From: Hyphomicrobium denitrificans ATCC 51888
GTDB lineage: Bacteria > Pseudomonadota > Alphaproteobacteria > Rhizobiales > Hyphomicrobiaceae
Assembly (NCBI RefSeq): GCF_000143145.1
Contig: NC_014313.1
Coordinates: 3,038,001 to 3,102,000 of the forward strand
DNA: 64,000 bases
Reading direction: 5' to 3'
The notes under the pieces are model-generated. The model had not been told where the DNA came from, made no database searches, and worked only from the letters and a program-made list of their open reading frames with translations. Below are positions 1-9,638 of the stretch, piece after piece. The position numbers were made by a program, and so were the translations under genes. Every line of letters starts with the position of its first letter. The stretch's first letter is position 1.

Positions 1-2
1 TC

Positions 3-1616
3 CTTGTCCTTTGGGGTGACGACATAGGTGTTGCAAATGTCAGCGCGTATTCGAACGGATTGATGGGGTATGAGACCCCGAATATTGATCGCATCGCGAA
101 AGAGGGGCTCAAGCTCCAGCACTATTACGGCGAACAGTCGTGCACTGCGGGTCGCTCGGCGTTCCTGACCGGCCAGCACATCATGCGCAGCGGCCTGAGC
201 AAAGTTGGCTTCCCCGGCGCTCCGATGGGAATGAGCCAACTGGACCCCTCCATCGGCGGACTCCTCAAGAATCTCGGCTACACGACGGGCCAGTTTGGCA
301 AGAACCATGTTGGCGACCGCAATGAATCTCTTCCCACCGTCAATGGTTTCGACGAATTCTTCGGCAACCTCTATCATCTTAACGCCGAAGAAGAGCCGGA
401 GCTCCCGGATTACCCGAAAGACCCGGCTTATCGAGCCAAATTTGGCCCCCGAGGCGTTTTGAAATGCAAAGCAACGGATACTGACGATCCGACCGTCGAT
501 CCTCGCTTCGGCAAAATCGGCAAACAGATTATCGAGGATACCGGCCCTCTGACGAAGAAGCGAATGGAGACGGTCGACGACGAGACATCGAGTGCCGCCA
601 TCGACTTCATCAAGCGGCAGAACGCGGCCGGAAAGCCGTTCTTCTGCTGGTTCAATTCGACACGTATGCACTTGCGAACACATGTCCGGGCTGGCCATCG
701 GGGCCGCTATACGCACGGAGACAGCGAGTACATCGATGGAATGATCGAGCATGACGACACGATTGGCTCATTGCTCAAAGTGCTGGATGACCTGGGCATC
801 GCCGACAACACCATCGTCGTCTATTCGACCGACAACGGTCCACACATGAACACATGGCCTGACGGTGCCATGACGTGGTTCCGCTCCGAGAAGAATACGA
901 ACTGGGACGGCGCATTTCGTGTCCCGTGTCTTGTCCGCTGGCCTGGCCACATCAAGCCCGGAACAATCAGCAACGAGCTTATGAGTCACAACGATTGGCT
1001 TCCGACGCTTTGTTCAATCGCGGGCGAGCCTGACATCGTCAACAAGCTCAAAGCCGGCTATACCGCCAATGGCATCGCCTACAAAGTACATCTCGACGGC
1101 TACGACCAGTCGGCGTTTTTACAAACCGTCAGTGGCAGTGCTGCCAACAACAACGGCATCAAGAGCGCGCGCAACAGTTTCTTCTATTCGAACGATGATG
1201 GACTGCTCGTGGCTTTCCGGCAGGGAGACTACAAGTACGTTTTTTCCGAGCAACGATCGCCTGGCACGATGGAAGTATGGGCGGAGCCATTCACGACACT
1301 CCGTTTGCAGAAGATCTTCAACATCTTCCAGGACCCATTCGAGCGCGCCGATATCACATCCAATACCTTCTGGGATTGGCAGCTCGACCACGTCGGATCC
1401 ATGTATGGCGTGATGGACGATGTCTTCCAATTTGCGTCGACATTCAAGGATTTCCCGCCCCGCTCGTTCCCGCCTAGCTTCAATCCGGCAAACATCATGG
1501 AGGATGAGATGGATGGCATAAAGCGGAGGGAAGCCTTCAAGAAAAACTTAGACCTCGATCGCATACGCGGCGGCTTAAACAAGATGATCGACGAGCGTTT
1601 GCAAGGCGTGCAGTAG
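3..1616 (+). CDS. Arylsulfatase (sulfatase family), 5' end cut by window edge
   Basis: Hydrolyses sulfate esters; family members are usually periplasmic. The frame is open from base 3 with no start, so the gene begins left of the window. The visible start reads L-V-L-W-G-D-D, the paired metal-binding aspartates of the sulfatase N-terminus. C-T-A-G-R at visible residues 47-51 is the formylglycine signature (C-x-A/P-x-R), so a maturase is needed. S-T-D-N-G, near base 830, is a further family motif. About 537 residues are visible, near the usual arylsulfatase length. The HAD gene follows 21 bp downstream on the same strand. The substrate cannot be told from sequence. Confidence 0.93.
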   Translation, partial: LVLWGDDIGVANVSAYSNGLMGYETPNIDRIAKEGLKLQHYYGEQSCTAGRSAFLTGQHIMRSGLSKVGFPGAPMGMSQLDPSIGGLLKNLGYTTGQFGKNHVGDRNESLPTVNGFDEFFGNLYHLNAEEEPELPDYPKDPAYRAKFGPRGVLKCKATDTDDPTVDPRFGKIGKQIIEDTGPLTKKRMETVDDETSSAAIDFIKRQNAAGKPFFCWFNSTRMHLRTHVRAGHRGRYTHGDSEYIDGMIEHDDTIGSLLKVLDDLGIADNTIVVYSTDNGPHMNTWPDGAMTWFRSEKNTNWDGAFRVPCLVRWPGHIKPGTISNELMSHNDWLPTLCSIAGEPDIVNKLKAGYTANGIAYKVHLDGYDQSAFLQTVSGSAANNNGIKSARNSFFYSNDDGLLVAFRQGDYKYVFSEQRSPGTMEVWAEPFTTLRLQKIFNIFQDPFERADITSNTFWDWQLDHVGSMYGVMDDVFQFASTFKDFPPRSFPPSFNPANIMEDEMDGIKRREAFKKNLDLDRIRGGLNKMIDERLQGVQ

Positions 1617-1637
1617 GCGGCAAGCGGAGAACGGCCA

Positions 1638-2651
1638 ATGGCCGTGATCGCCTTACGAAAATACGGGACATGGATGCTGGGCATTCTGGCATCCTTATTC
1701 ATGTGCATGGCGGTTGCGGCCGCTTCGGAGCCGCTTCCGTCGTGGAACGACGGTGCAACCAAACAGGCCATCATCGACTTCGTCGTCAGGGTGACGAAGG
1801 ACGGCAGCGCGGATTTCGTGCCCGAGGCACAACGCGTTGCCGCTTTCGACAACGACGGGACGCTGTGGGCCGAGCAACCGATGTACGTTCAGGCGCTGTT
1901 CGTCGCTGACCGCGTGAAAACGCTCGCTTCACAACATCCCGAATGGACGAGCAAAGAGCCTTTCGCATCGCTGCTCAAGGGTGACGCAACGGGAGTTGCG
2001 GCGTCAGGCGAGTCCGGTATCGCCGAGCTGATGGCTATTACGCATGCGGGAATGAGCACGGACGAGTTTGCGGTGATTGTCAGCGACTGGATCGCGACGG
2101 CCCGGCATCCGAAAACCGGGCGGCTCTACACCGAGATGATCTACCAGCCGATGATCGAGCTGCTGGCGTACCTGCGTGAAAACGGATTCAAGACGTTCAT
2201 TGTTTCCGGCGGCGGTATCGAGTTCATGCGGCCCTGGGCCGAGCGCGTCTACGGCATCCCCCCAGAGCAGGTCATCGGCAGCACGGGCGGTCTCAAGTTC
2301 GAGATGCGCGATGGAACTCCCATAATCATGAAGACGCCGGACCTCGTACTCAACGACGATAAGGACGGCAAGCCTGTCGGCATCCAGCGTCATATCGGCC
2401 GACGGCCGACCGCTGCTTTCGGCAATTCCGACGGCGACCTTCAGATGCTCGAATGGACCTGCAGTCCACCCGGCGCGCGACTTTGTCTTCTCGTGCATCA
2501 CACCGATGCCGAACGCGAGTGGGCCTACGACCGGACGTCTCGTGTTGGCCGTCTCGACAAGGCGCTCGATGAAGCGACCGCCAAAGGATGGACGATCGTC
2601 GACATGAAGCAGGACTGGAAGACGGTATTTCCCAAGGAGGACGCGCGATGA
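1638..2651 (+). CDS. Exported HAD-superfamily phosphatase
   Basis: A 337-residue protein with a signal peptide or N-terminal membrane anchor over residues 1-30, ending near A-A-A-S. HAD motif I is D71-N-D-G-T, with the nucleophile and acid/base aspartates. Motif II is the I-V-S-G-G-G segment, and motif IV is G-N-S-D-G-D. It resembles the phosphoserine-phosphatase-like HAD hydrolases often found beside DUF1254 genes. The stop overlaps the next start in ATGA, so translation is probably coupled. A periplasmic phosphatase is inferred; the substrate is unknown. Confidence 0.88.
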   Translation: MAVIALRKYGTWMLGILASLFMCMAVAAASEPLPSWNDGATKQAIIDFVVRVTKDGSADFVPEAQRVAAFDNDGTLWAEQPMYVQALFVADRVKTLASQHPEWTSKEPFASLLKGDATGVAASGESGIAELMAITHAGMSTDEFAVIVSDWIATARHPKTGRLYTEMIYQPMIELLAYLRENGFKTFIVSGGGIEFMRPWAERVYGIPPEQVIGSTGGLKFEMRDGTPIIMKTPDLVLNDDKDGKPVGIQRHIGRRPTAAFGNSDGDLQMLEWTCSPPGARLCLLVHHTDAEREWAYDRTSRVGRLDKALDEATAKGWTIVDMKQDWKTVFPKEDAR

Positions 2652-4090
2652 AGAAGCTGCTGCTTGCTGCGTTGGTATTGCTTCTTCCGCTTTCTGCCAG
2701 CCAAGGACAGACGCTCACTGCCGAAGACGTGAAAGCGCGCCTGCTTCAGAGCCGTGCGGTGGAGGCGGTCATCTGGGGCATGCCTGCGGTCAACTACGAC
2801 CTCATGCTGCAAGAGATGCTGAGCAAGACGTCGGGCAAAGTGAACCAGTTCATCTATTGGGGGCGCCCGCTCGATTGGAAAAACCAGACGCTAACGCCCA
2901 ATCCTGACACGCTCTATTTCATGTCCTTCTTCGACACTCGAGACGTCGGGCCGATCGTAGTGGAGATTCCGCCGGCGGACGAAAACGGTTCGCTCAACGC
3001 CAACTTTGTCAATGTTTGGCAATTGCCCCTGGAGGACGCCGGACGGCTTGGGATCGACAAAGGCAAGGGGATGAAGTTCCTCATTTTGCAGCCTGGGTAC
3101 GCGGGAGAAATTCCTGACGGCTATGCTCCGCTAAAGCCGGATTCTTTCGGCAGCTACGTGCTGCTCCGCTCGAATCTCACCAGTCACGGCGACGCGGATG
3201 TCGCGAGATCGGCGGCCTATGCCAAGCAAGCCAAAGTCTATCCGCTTTCGCAGGCGTCAAATCCGCCGCCGACCGTGTTCACTGACGTCAAGGACGTCAC
3301 GTTCGATTCGACGATCCGCTATGACGAAAGCTTTTTCGAGCATTTGAACCGCGTCGTGCAGAGTGAGCCGTGGCTCGATCGCGACCGCGCCTTGATCGAT
3401 CAGCTGCGCACCATCGGTATCGAGAAGGGGAAAGCATTCGCTCCGGACGACGCAACAAAGAAGGCGCTCGCGACAGGCGTGCGCGAAGCACAGCTGCTGC
3501 TCGCGGCGAAATACGATGCCGGCATGCCGCCGTTCTACGAAGGCACGCATTGGACCTACCCGGGCCATCCCGAATTTATCAAAGCAGTTGGCGAGGGCTT
3601 GAGCGATCCCAACGACTATCCTGTTGATCGGCGTGGGCTCACATATACTTACGCCTATATCGGCATCAAGCGCATGGGCGCCGGCCAGTTCTACCTCATC
3701 AATATCAAGGACAAGAACGGCGAGAGCTACGATGGGGCGAAGACGTTCCGCCTGCATGTTCCGCCGAATGTGCCGGTCGATCAGTATTGGTCCGTGACCG
3801 CGTACGACCGTGAAACTCACGCGCTCATTAAAAATGTCGATCGCGCCAGCCGCGCGTCGAATGCTGCTGAGTTGAGGAAGAACGAGGACGGCTCGGTTGA
3901 CATCTATATCGGCGCCAAGGCGCCTCCTGGCCAGCAGGCAAACTGGATTCCGACGGACCCAGCCAGAAAGTTCGAGCTGATGTTCCGCGTCTATGGGCCG
4001 AAGCCGGAATTCTTTCAGAAGACGTGGAGGCTGCCCGACCTCGAAAGCGTGGACTCGGCAGCGGAGGGTTCGGGCGACAGAAGAAACTGA
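2648..4090 (+). CDS. Exported DUF1254/DUF1214 protein (first copy)
   Basis: ATG 2648 is chosen because it overlaps the HAD stop (ATGA), has AAGGAGG about 7 bp upstream, and gives a clear signal peptide (M-K-K-L-L-L-A-A-L). The 480-residue product has an N-terminal DUF1254 part (W-G-M-P-A-V-N-Y; N-P-D-T-L-Y) and a C-terminal DUF1214 part (Y-W-S-V-T-A-Y-D; N-W-I-P-T). The family is widespread and exported, with no firmly established biochemical role. It is followed 24 bp later by a second, shorter member, so this looks like an exported pair. Confidence 0.9.
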   Translation: MKKLLLAALVLLLPLSASQGQTLTAEDVKARLLQSRAVEAVIWGMPAVNYDLMLQEMLSKTSGKVNQFIYWGRPLDWKNQTLTPNPDTLYFMSFFDTRDVGPIVVEIPPADENGSLNANFVNVWQLPLEDAGRLGIDKGKGMKFLILQPGYAGEIPDGYAPLKPDSFGSYVLLRSNLTSHGDADVARSAAYAKQAKVYPLSQASNPPPTVFTDVKDVTFDSTIRYDESFFEHLNRVVQSEPWLDRDRALIDQLRTIGIEKGKAFAPDDATKKALATGVREAQLLLAAKYDAGMPPFYEGTHWTYPGHPEFIKAVGEGLSDPNDYPVDRRGLTYTYAYIGIKRMGAGQFYLINIKDKNGESYDGAKTFRLHVPPNVPVDQYWSVTAYDRETHALIKNVDRASRASNAAELRKNEDGSVDIYIGAKAPPGQQANWIPTDPARKFELMFRVYGPKPEFFQKTWRLPDLESVDSAAEGSGDRRN

Positions 4091-4114
4091 GCAATCTCGC
4101 GAGGAGACAACGTC

Positions 4115-5224
4115 ATGGCAAGCAATTCGCAGAATTGGACGATCGCTGCAACGGCCGTTTGCGCAGCGCTCGCCGTCACCGGCGCGGTGCGTCAGGTGTC
4201 GGCAGAAGAGGGATTATCGACTTCGTCGAAAGAAGTTCCAGTTACGGTCGACAATTTCCCCCGCGCTGAGTCCGACGTCTACATGGCAAATGCCATCAAG
4301 GACGGCGACTTCGGGAAGTTGAAACACAATCGCGAGCCGACTCCGATCGATAAGCAGACCGTCATCCGAATGAACCGCGATACGCTTTATTCCTTCGGCG
4401 TATTCGACCTCGACGCAGGTCCGGTGACAATCGCGATGCCCGACGCGGGCAAACGCTTCATGACGCTGCAAGTCATCAACGAGGATCATTACGTTCCCGC
4501 CGTCTATTACGGCCCGGGCGCGCACACGCTGACGCGCGAGAACGTTGGAACACGCTATATGACGGTTGGTATTCGAACGCTGATCGATCCCAATGATGCC
4601 GAAGACGTGAAAGAAGTTCACGCCCTGCAGGATGCGATCAAGGTCGAACAGAAATCCGCCGGCACATTCGACGTGCCGAACTGGGATCAAGCCTCGCAAA
4701 AGAAGATCCGGGACGCCCTTCTGGTCCTGTCGCAATTCACTGGCGGCTTCAAGAATGCTTTCGGCACCAAGAGCGAAGTTGATCCAGTACGGCACCTGAT
4801 AGCCACCGCCGCCGGATGGGGTGGAAATCCCGACAAAGACGCAACGTATCTGAGCTTTGTGCCCGCAAAGAACGACGGCACGATGGTCTATAAGCTCGAC
4901 GTCAAAGATGTCCCTGTCGACGGCTTCTGGTCGGTCACGGTCTATAACGCCGAGGGCTATCTGCAAAAGAACGAATACAACGCCTATTCGCTCAACAATA
5001 TCACGGCGAGCAAGGCGGCCGACGGATCGATCGAGATCCAGTTTGGCGGCTGCGATGGCAAGACCATCAATTGCCTGCCGATCATGCCCGGCTGGAACTA
5101 CACCGTGCGGCTCTATCGTCCTCAGACGTCGATACTCGACGGCTCGTGGAAGTTCCCCGAAGCGCAACTCGCTGGGACAGCAAGCTCGGCAACCGGAGCA
5201 AGCAGCGGCGAGGGAAAGAACTAG
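4115..5224 (+). CDS. Exported DUF1254/DUF1214 protein (second, shorter copy)
   Basis: A 369-residue paralogue of the preceding gene with an N-terminal signal sequence (about residues 8-31, cut near V-S-A-E). It keeps the R-D-T-L-Y motif, equivalent to N-P-D-T-L-Y, and F-W-S-V-T-V-Y-N in the DUF1214 half. It lacks much of the first copy's DUF1254 region. C-D-G-K-T-I-N-C near the end could form a periplasmic disulfide. GAGGAGA lies 9 bp upstream of the start. Probably the same transcript as its neighbours; function unknown. Confidence 0.88.
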   Translation: MASNSQNWTIAATAVCAALAVTGAVRQVSAEEGLSTSSKEVPVTVDNFPRAESDVYMANAIKDGDFGKLKHNREPTPIDKQTVIRMNRDTLYSFGVFDLDAGPVTIAMPDAGKRFMTLQVINEDHYVPAVYYGPGAHTLTRENVGTRYMTVGIRTLIDPNDAEDVKEVHALQDAIKVEQKSAGTFDVPNWDQASQKKIRDALLVLSQFTGGFKNAFGTKSEVDPVRHLIATAAGWGGNPDKDATYLSFVPAKNDGTMVYKLDVKDVPVDGFWSVTVYNAEGYLQKNEYNAYSLNNITASKAADGSIEIQFGGCDGKTINCLPIMPGWNYTVRLYRPQTSILDGSWKFPEAQLAGTASSATGASSGEGKN

Positions 5225-5253
5225 CGCAAAACGAATAGACCGCGGAGAAAGCC

Positions 5254-5490
5254 GTGTCTTTCATCGATTATTTTGCTTGGTTCGTTCTAATCTTCCTTCT
5301 TCTCACGGCTGTGGCGGCATTCGTCGCGATGGCCATGGCGCCCGGCTACATTGCAAAATCTCGGAACCATCCCTGGACGCAAGCTGTCACGGTTGCGGGG
5401 TGGGTCACGCTGATTTGCGGCTTTGTGCTTTGGCCCGTCGCGTTGATCTGGGCCTATATCGATACGCCGAAGAAGGAGGAGGGCCGATGA
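5254..5490 (+). CDS. DUF3302 (YiaW-type) small membrane protein
   Basis: A 78-residue protein starting at GTG. It has two predicted membrane segments (about residues 7-31 and 46-68) separated by a short polar stretch containing K-S-R-N-H-P-W. This is the layout of DUF3302/YiaW proteins, which typically sit immediately before an HlyD-type gene (YiaV), as here. The stop overlaps the next start (ATGA). It is probably an inner-membrane partner of the following periplasmic protein; no transport activity can be claimed from sequence. Confidence 0.82.
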   Translation: MSFIDYFAWFVLIFLLLTAVAAFVAMAMAPGYIAKSRNHPWTQAVTVAGWVTLICGFVLWPVALIWAYIDTPKKEEGR

Positions 5491-6428
5491 TCGCCTTCCT
5501 ATTCAACGGCTATCTGTTTCTGCTTTTTCTGCTCGTCTGGTTCAAGGTCGTTCCCTTCAATCTCTTTTGGAAGATCTCGCCAGTCCTCGTCATGCTCGCA
5601 TTGCTCGTCGGGCTTTTCATTCCCATGGGCTGGGGCGCGCCTTCGGGGCAACTCGTGGTCGGACGACATTCCGTTGCGATAACGCCCGACGTCGCCGGCG
5701 AGGTCGTCGATGTTCCAGTGCAGCCGAATGCGCAGCTGAAGCAGGGAGACATACTATTCCGCATCGATCCCGTTCCGTTCGAAGCGCAAGTGAAGGCTCT
5801 TGAAGCGCAGCTCAAACTTTCAACCCAACGGTTGGGACAGATGACCGAGCTCGTCGAAAAGGCCGCGGGCAGACAATTCGACGTCGAGCAAAGGCGGGCG
5901 GAGGTCGATCAGCTCAACGCGCAAATAGAGGGCGCAAAATGGAATCTTGAGAAGACGATCGTACGTGCTCCGGCGGACGGTTACGTAACCAATCTCGCCC
6001 TCCGCAAGGGCGCACGAGTCGCTTCGCTGCCGCTAGCACCTGTGATGGCCTTCATTGATACATCGGATACCATTGTCGCGGCTGAGATACCGCAGATCTA
6101 CGCTCGATACGTTATGCCGGGACAAAGCGCGGAGGTGACGTTCAAATTTCTCCCAGGTCAGGTCTTCACGGGCAAAGTGGAAACGGTCCTGCAAGCTGTA
6201 TCGACAGGCCAGACTCAGGTTTCCGGCCTCGCCGTCACACCAAAGCAAGTCGCGTCAGCGCCGTTCGTCGTTCGAATTGCGCTCGATGATCCGTCACTCG
6301 CCGCAAGCCTTCCCGCCGGCAGCACCGGAGATGCCGCGATCTTCACCGATCACGCCAAGGCCACACACGTGATCCGCCGCGTGATGCTGCGCATGAGCGC
6401 AATCATGAATTATGTGAATCCCTATTGA
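5487..6428 (+). CDS. HlyD/membrane-fusion family protein (YiaV-like)
   Basis: ATG 5487 overlaps the DUF3302 stop and gives a 313-residue protein with two hydrophobic N-terminal segments (about 1-20 and 28-48). After these comes a biotinyl-lipoyl-like half (D-V-A-G-E-V-V-D-V-P-V), a helical hairpin rich in Q/K/E (about residues 95-150), the second lipoyl half (I-V-R-A-P-A-D-G-Y-V) and a beta-barrel domain. This is the membrane-fusion-protein fold of HlyD/EmrA. No ABC or MFS pump gene lies beside it; DUF3302 and the downstream barrel are the only candidate partners. Confidence 0.88.
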   Translation: MIAFLFNGYLFLLFLLVWFKVVPFNLFWKISPVLVMLALLVGLFIPMGWGAPSGQLVVGRHSVAITPDVAGEVVDVPVQPNAQLKQGDILFRIDPVPFEAQVKALEAQLKLSTQRLGQMTELVEKAAGRQFDVEQRRAEVDQLNAQIEGAKWNLEKTIVRAPADGYVTNLALRKGARVASLPLAPVMAFIDTSDTIVAAEIPQIYARYVMPGQSAEVTFKFLPGQVFTGKVETVLQAVSTGQTQVSGLAVTPKQVASAPFVVRIALDDPSLAASLPAGSTGDAAIFTDHAKATHVIRRVMLRMSAIMNYVNPY

Positions 6429-6618
6429 ATTCAGCATTTCCGAGTGAGCAATCCGTGTAGGCTCCCGTGCCAGTCCGGGCGCGACTTGATGAATCCGAAC
6501 GCTCAATCGACGCTTAAAATCAGCCGGCCGTGACCGTACCGCAACAGATTGAACGACTATTAGAAGATAAGCGTACTGTATAAGCGGTTTGCGTTTTCGA
6601 CGGGATGGGGGTCTCGGA

Positions 6619-7551
6619 ATGCGCACACGATCTGCTTTCGCGGTCATTGCGGTTTTTGCTCTGTCCGGCGTCTCGTCCGCACGCGCAGATGAAGCGGGCT
6701 TCTCTTCTTACGGGCTTGGCGGATCGGCGTTTGGCGCGGGCGTAACGCCCCCGCCCGGCACCTATTTAACCGTCGGAAGCGGCTTCTATTCAGGAAAGAT
6801 CGGCCGCGCGGTGACGTTGGGAAACGTGACTCTCAACGCAGGCGCTCGCGTTGATTTCTTCCAGGCTTTTATCAACGGCCTCTACGTGCCGGATCGAAAA
6901 ATCCTTGGCGGTAATTTCGGTCTTGCGGTCACTATTCCCACCGGCCACATCAGCATGAGAGCCAACGTGAGTGCTCCCCCTCTTCCGCCGGTCGAGCGCG
7001 AAACCGCGGGCTGGGGATTGGGCGACATCACCACGAGAGCACAACTCGGATGGCAGAGCGGAGAATTTGCTCATACTGCCTATGTGCAGGTCGTTGCGCC
7101 AAGCGGCCGCTACGAGGTGGGGTTCAAACCGGACATCGGCCTCAACCGGCCAGGCATCGATACGGGCTGGAGCTTCACGTGGACGGAGAAGACCTCAAAA
7201 CTCCAATTTAACGGCACAGTTGGGGTGACCTTCAATTTCGAGAACACGGCAACGGACTATCAAAGCGGCACGGATTTCCACTTCGAGTGGGCAATCGGGC
7301 GAGAAGTCTGCACTGGATTGGTCATTGGCGTCGCCGGCTATGACTATCGCCAGTTGACTGGTGACTCCGGCACTGGCGCCGTGCTCGGGCCGTTTGAAGG
7401 AAGCGTTGACGCTATAGGTCCGGCGCTCACGTACACGACGCTTGTCGATAAGACACCGGTCATCCTCAGCGCGCGCTTTTATCAGGAATTCAACGCAGAC
7501 AAGCGTTGGGAGGGCAATTCGACAATGGTCTCCGGAACGGTGAAGTTCTAG
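6619..7551 (+). CDS. SphA/MetA-type outer-membrane beta-barrel
   Basis: ATG 6619 gives a 310-residue protein with a signal peptide (M-R-T-R-S-A-F-A-V to A-R-A-D). The mature part alternates short amphipathic strands and turns and ends in V-K-F, a C-terminal aromatic typical of outer-membrane barrels. It resembles the 'phenol MetA degradation'/SphA transporter family, linked to uptake of hydrophobic substrates. It follows the HlyD gene after 190 bp without a coding gene, so it may have its own promoter. The role in this cluster is inferred from position. Confidence 0.75.
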   Translation: MRTRSAFAVIAVFALSGVSSARADEAGFSSYGLGGSAFGAGVTPPPGTYLTVGSGFYSGKIGRAVTLGNVTLNAGARVDFFQAFINGLYVPDRKILGGNFGLAVTIPTGHISMRANVSAPPLPPVERETAGWGLGDITTRAQLGWQSGEFAHTAYVQVVAPSGRYEVGFKPDIGLNRPGIDTGWSFTWTEKTSKLQFNGTVGVTFNFENTATDYQSGTDFHFEWAIGREVCTGLVIGVAGYDYRQLTGDSGTGAVLGPFEGSVDAIGPALTYTTLVDKTPVILSARFYQEFNADKRWEGNSTMVSGTVKF

Positions 7552-7707
7552 GCTGTCCTTCAACAATTTACAGCGACGGGCGGCCGTCGATATTTCTGCC
7601 GCTAGATGCGCAAGCTGGCATCGCTCGCTCTCCTTCGGTATTCATTTGGGCAGTTGACCGACCGCATAAATCGTGTAGGCGACACAGTCTTCCTTGTGGA
7701 CACGAGC

Positions 7708-8319
7708 ATGCAGCCGCCGCCGAATCCTCTTTCTGTCCTCGTCATCGACGAAAACCGGCTGCGCGCGTCGGTGATCGAGGCCGGGCTGCGAGATGCGGGT
7801 TATGTCAACCTGACGATCGTCCATGACGTCGTCGGTATCGCGCGCCGCATCACCGAGATCGAGCCTGATGTCATCGTCATCGACCTCGAGAATCCCAATC
7901 GCGATATGCTCGAAAACATGTTTCAGCTTTCGCGCGCGGTGAAGCGGCCGATCGCAATGTTCGTCGACCACTCGGATAGTGCATCGATCGAGGCAGCGGT
8001 CGATGCCGGTGTCTCCGCCTATGTCGTCGATGGCTTAAAGAAAGAACGCGTCAAGCCACTCTTGGACATGGCGATCTGTCGTTTCAACGCCTTTTCGCGC
8101 ATGGTCCGCGAACTCGAAGAAGCGCGATCCGAACTCGAAAACCGCAAGCTTGTTGACCGTGCCAAGGGCATCCTCATGGCGACACGGGGCCTTTCGGAGT
8201 CGGAAGCCTACGCACTTCTGCGCAAAACCGCGATGAACCAGAACCGAAAGATTGGGGAGATTGCCGAAGGTTTGATAACGGCGGCCGGGCTTCTGTCGCC
8301 GCGTGAGGGGGAGCGATAA
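7708..8319 (+). CDS. nasT: NasT-type ANTAR response regulator (nitrate antiterminator)
   Basis: A 203-residue protein from ATG 7708 (GTG 7696 is in frame 12 bp upstream). An N-terminal receiver-like domain (L-S-V-L-V-I-D-E onward) is joined by a coiled helix (about 130-145) to a C-terminal ANTAR domain (D-R-A-K-G-I-L-M; S-E-S-E-A-Y-A-L-L-R-K-T-A-M). ANTAR proteins bind paired RNA hairpins and stop transcription terminators from forming. In NasT systems, NasS holds NasT inactive until nitrate binds NasS. Here nasS follows immediately and a leader with a terminator precedes narK, which fits this model. Confidence 0.93.
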   Translation: MQPPPNPLSVLVIDENRLRASVIEAGLRDAGYVNLTIVHDVVGIARRITEIEPDVIVIDLENPNRDMLENMFQLSRAVKRPIAMFVDHSDSASIEAAVDAGVSAYVVDGLKKERVKPLLDMAICRFNAFSRMVRELEEARSELENRKLVDRAKGILMATRGLSESEAYALLRKTAMNQNRKIGEIAEGLITAAGLLSPREGER

Positions 8320-8321
8320 TC

Positions 8322-9548
8322 GTGGGCGGCGCAAACCAAATAACGGCGGGCTTCTTGCCGCTTCTAGACAGTGCGGTTCTCGTCGTTGCGAAGGAGCTGA
8401 ACTTTGCGGCGGCTGAGGGTATCGATCTCGCCCTGGCGCGTGAAACCTCGTGGGCGAACATTCGTGATCGATTGGCCGTGGGGCATTTTCAGGTCGCTCA
8501 TGTTCTTGCGCCGATGCCAATCGCCTGCAATCTCGGGCTGACGCCCCTCGTCGTGCCGACGATTGTCCCGATGGCGCTCGGTCTTGGTGGAAATGCGGTT
8601 ACGGTCTCGAATGCCTTGTGGGCCGACATGGTGGACAAGGGAGCAAGGGCCGACTTCGACCCGGCAGCGACTGGCCGGGCGTTGAAAGCTGTCGTCACAG
8701 ACCGCGGCGCTTCCACATCGAAGCCGATGCTGCGCTTCGCCGTGGTCCATCCTTACTCAGGGCACAACTACGAATTTCGCTATTGGCTGGCAGCCTGCGG
8801 AATTGATTCATCACGCGATGTCGAGATCGTCATTGTTCCGCCTCCGCTGATGTTGGACGCATTGGCGAGTGGCACAATCGATGGCTATTGCGTGGGCGAG
8901 CCATGGAATACTGCGGCCGCTCTTGCCGGCAAGGGACACATCGCAACGGTCAAAGCCGCGATTTGGCGGTCCAGTCCGGAAAAGGTCCTGGGCGTGAGCG
9001 CGCGTTGGGCGGAAGATAATCTCGATGTGCTTTCCGCGCTTCTGCGGGCGCTTTGCAAGGCTGCGGAATGGTGCGGCAATGCGCGAAATCGCGGTGATCT
9101 CGCGCGCATCCTGGCCGAAAAAAGCTATGTCGGCCGGCCTCGCGAGTGGCTGCTCCCGGCGCTCGAAGGAGAATTACCGGACGGAAGCGGAGACACGAAA
9201 GCGGTCGCAGATTTCTTTGTTCCGTTCGCGAAGGCCGCGACGTTTCCGTGGAAGAGCCACGCACTCTGGTTCTATTCGCAGATGGTCCGCTGGGGACAAA
9301 TCCAACACAGCGCGGAACATGCGCGGATTGCGCGAGAGACGTACCGGCCCGACCTCTATCGAGCGGCATTGAAACCGCTGGGTATCGCGCTTCCGGTCGC
9401 GAATGCCAAAGTGGAGGGCGCGCTCACCGCCGCTACCCCAGTCGGGTCATCCGGCGCCAGCTTGGTGCTTGGGCCGGACGGCTTTTTCGACGGCGGTTTG
9501 TTCGATCCCGACAAGCTCGATTCCTATATAGCGAGTCAGAAGCTCTGA
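8322..9548 (+). CDS. nasS: NasS-type nitrate/nitrite sensor (NrtA/CmpA-like)
   Basis: A 408-residue protein starting at GTG 8322, two bases after the nasT stop. It has the NrtA/CmpA solute-binding fold: an early G-F-L-P-L-L-D-S-A motif, H-P-Y-S-G-H-N-Y-E-F-R-Y-W-L in the middle, and G-Y-C-V-G-E-P-W-N ligand-pocket residues. There is no signal peptide, which separates cytoplasmic NasS sensors from periplasmic nitrate-binding proteins. Adjacency to nasT supports the role: it sequesters NasT without nitrate and releases it when nitrate or nitrite binds. Confidence 0.92.
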   Translation: MGGANQITAGFLPLLDSAVLVVAKELNFAAAEGIDLALARETSWANIRDRLAVGHFQVAHVLAPMPIACNLGLTPLVVPTIVPMALGLGGNAVTVSNALWADMVDKGARADFDPAATGRALKAVVTDRGASTSKPMLRFAVVHPYSGHNYEFRYWLAACGIDSSRDVEIVIVPPPLMLDALASGTIDGYCVGEPWNTAAALAGKGHIATVKAAIWRSSPEKVLGVSARWAEDNLDVLSALLRALCKAAEWCGNARNRGDLARILAEKSYVGRPREWLLPALEGELPDGSGDTKAVADFFVPFAKAATFPWKSHALWFYSQMVRWGQIQHSAEHARIARETYRPDLYRAALKPLGIALPVANAKVEGALTAATPVGSSGASLVLGPDGFFDGGLFDPDKLDSYIASQKL

Positions 9549-9638
9549 GCTTGCACTGCACAAATTTTGCGCCGAAGCGGCGTTAAACTGCTGAATGTTT
9601 GGACTTGCGATGCCTTCGCAGGTGCCGCATCGTCGAAA

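Noticed and set aside
4214..5167. Minus-strand 317-codon open frame
   Set aside because: Antisense to the second DUF1254 gene, with no domain and unnatural composition.
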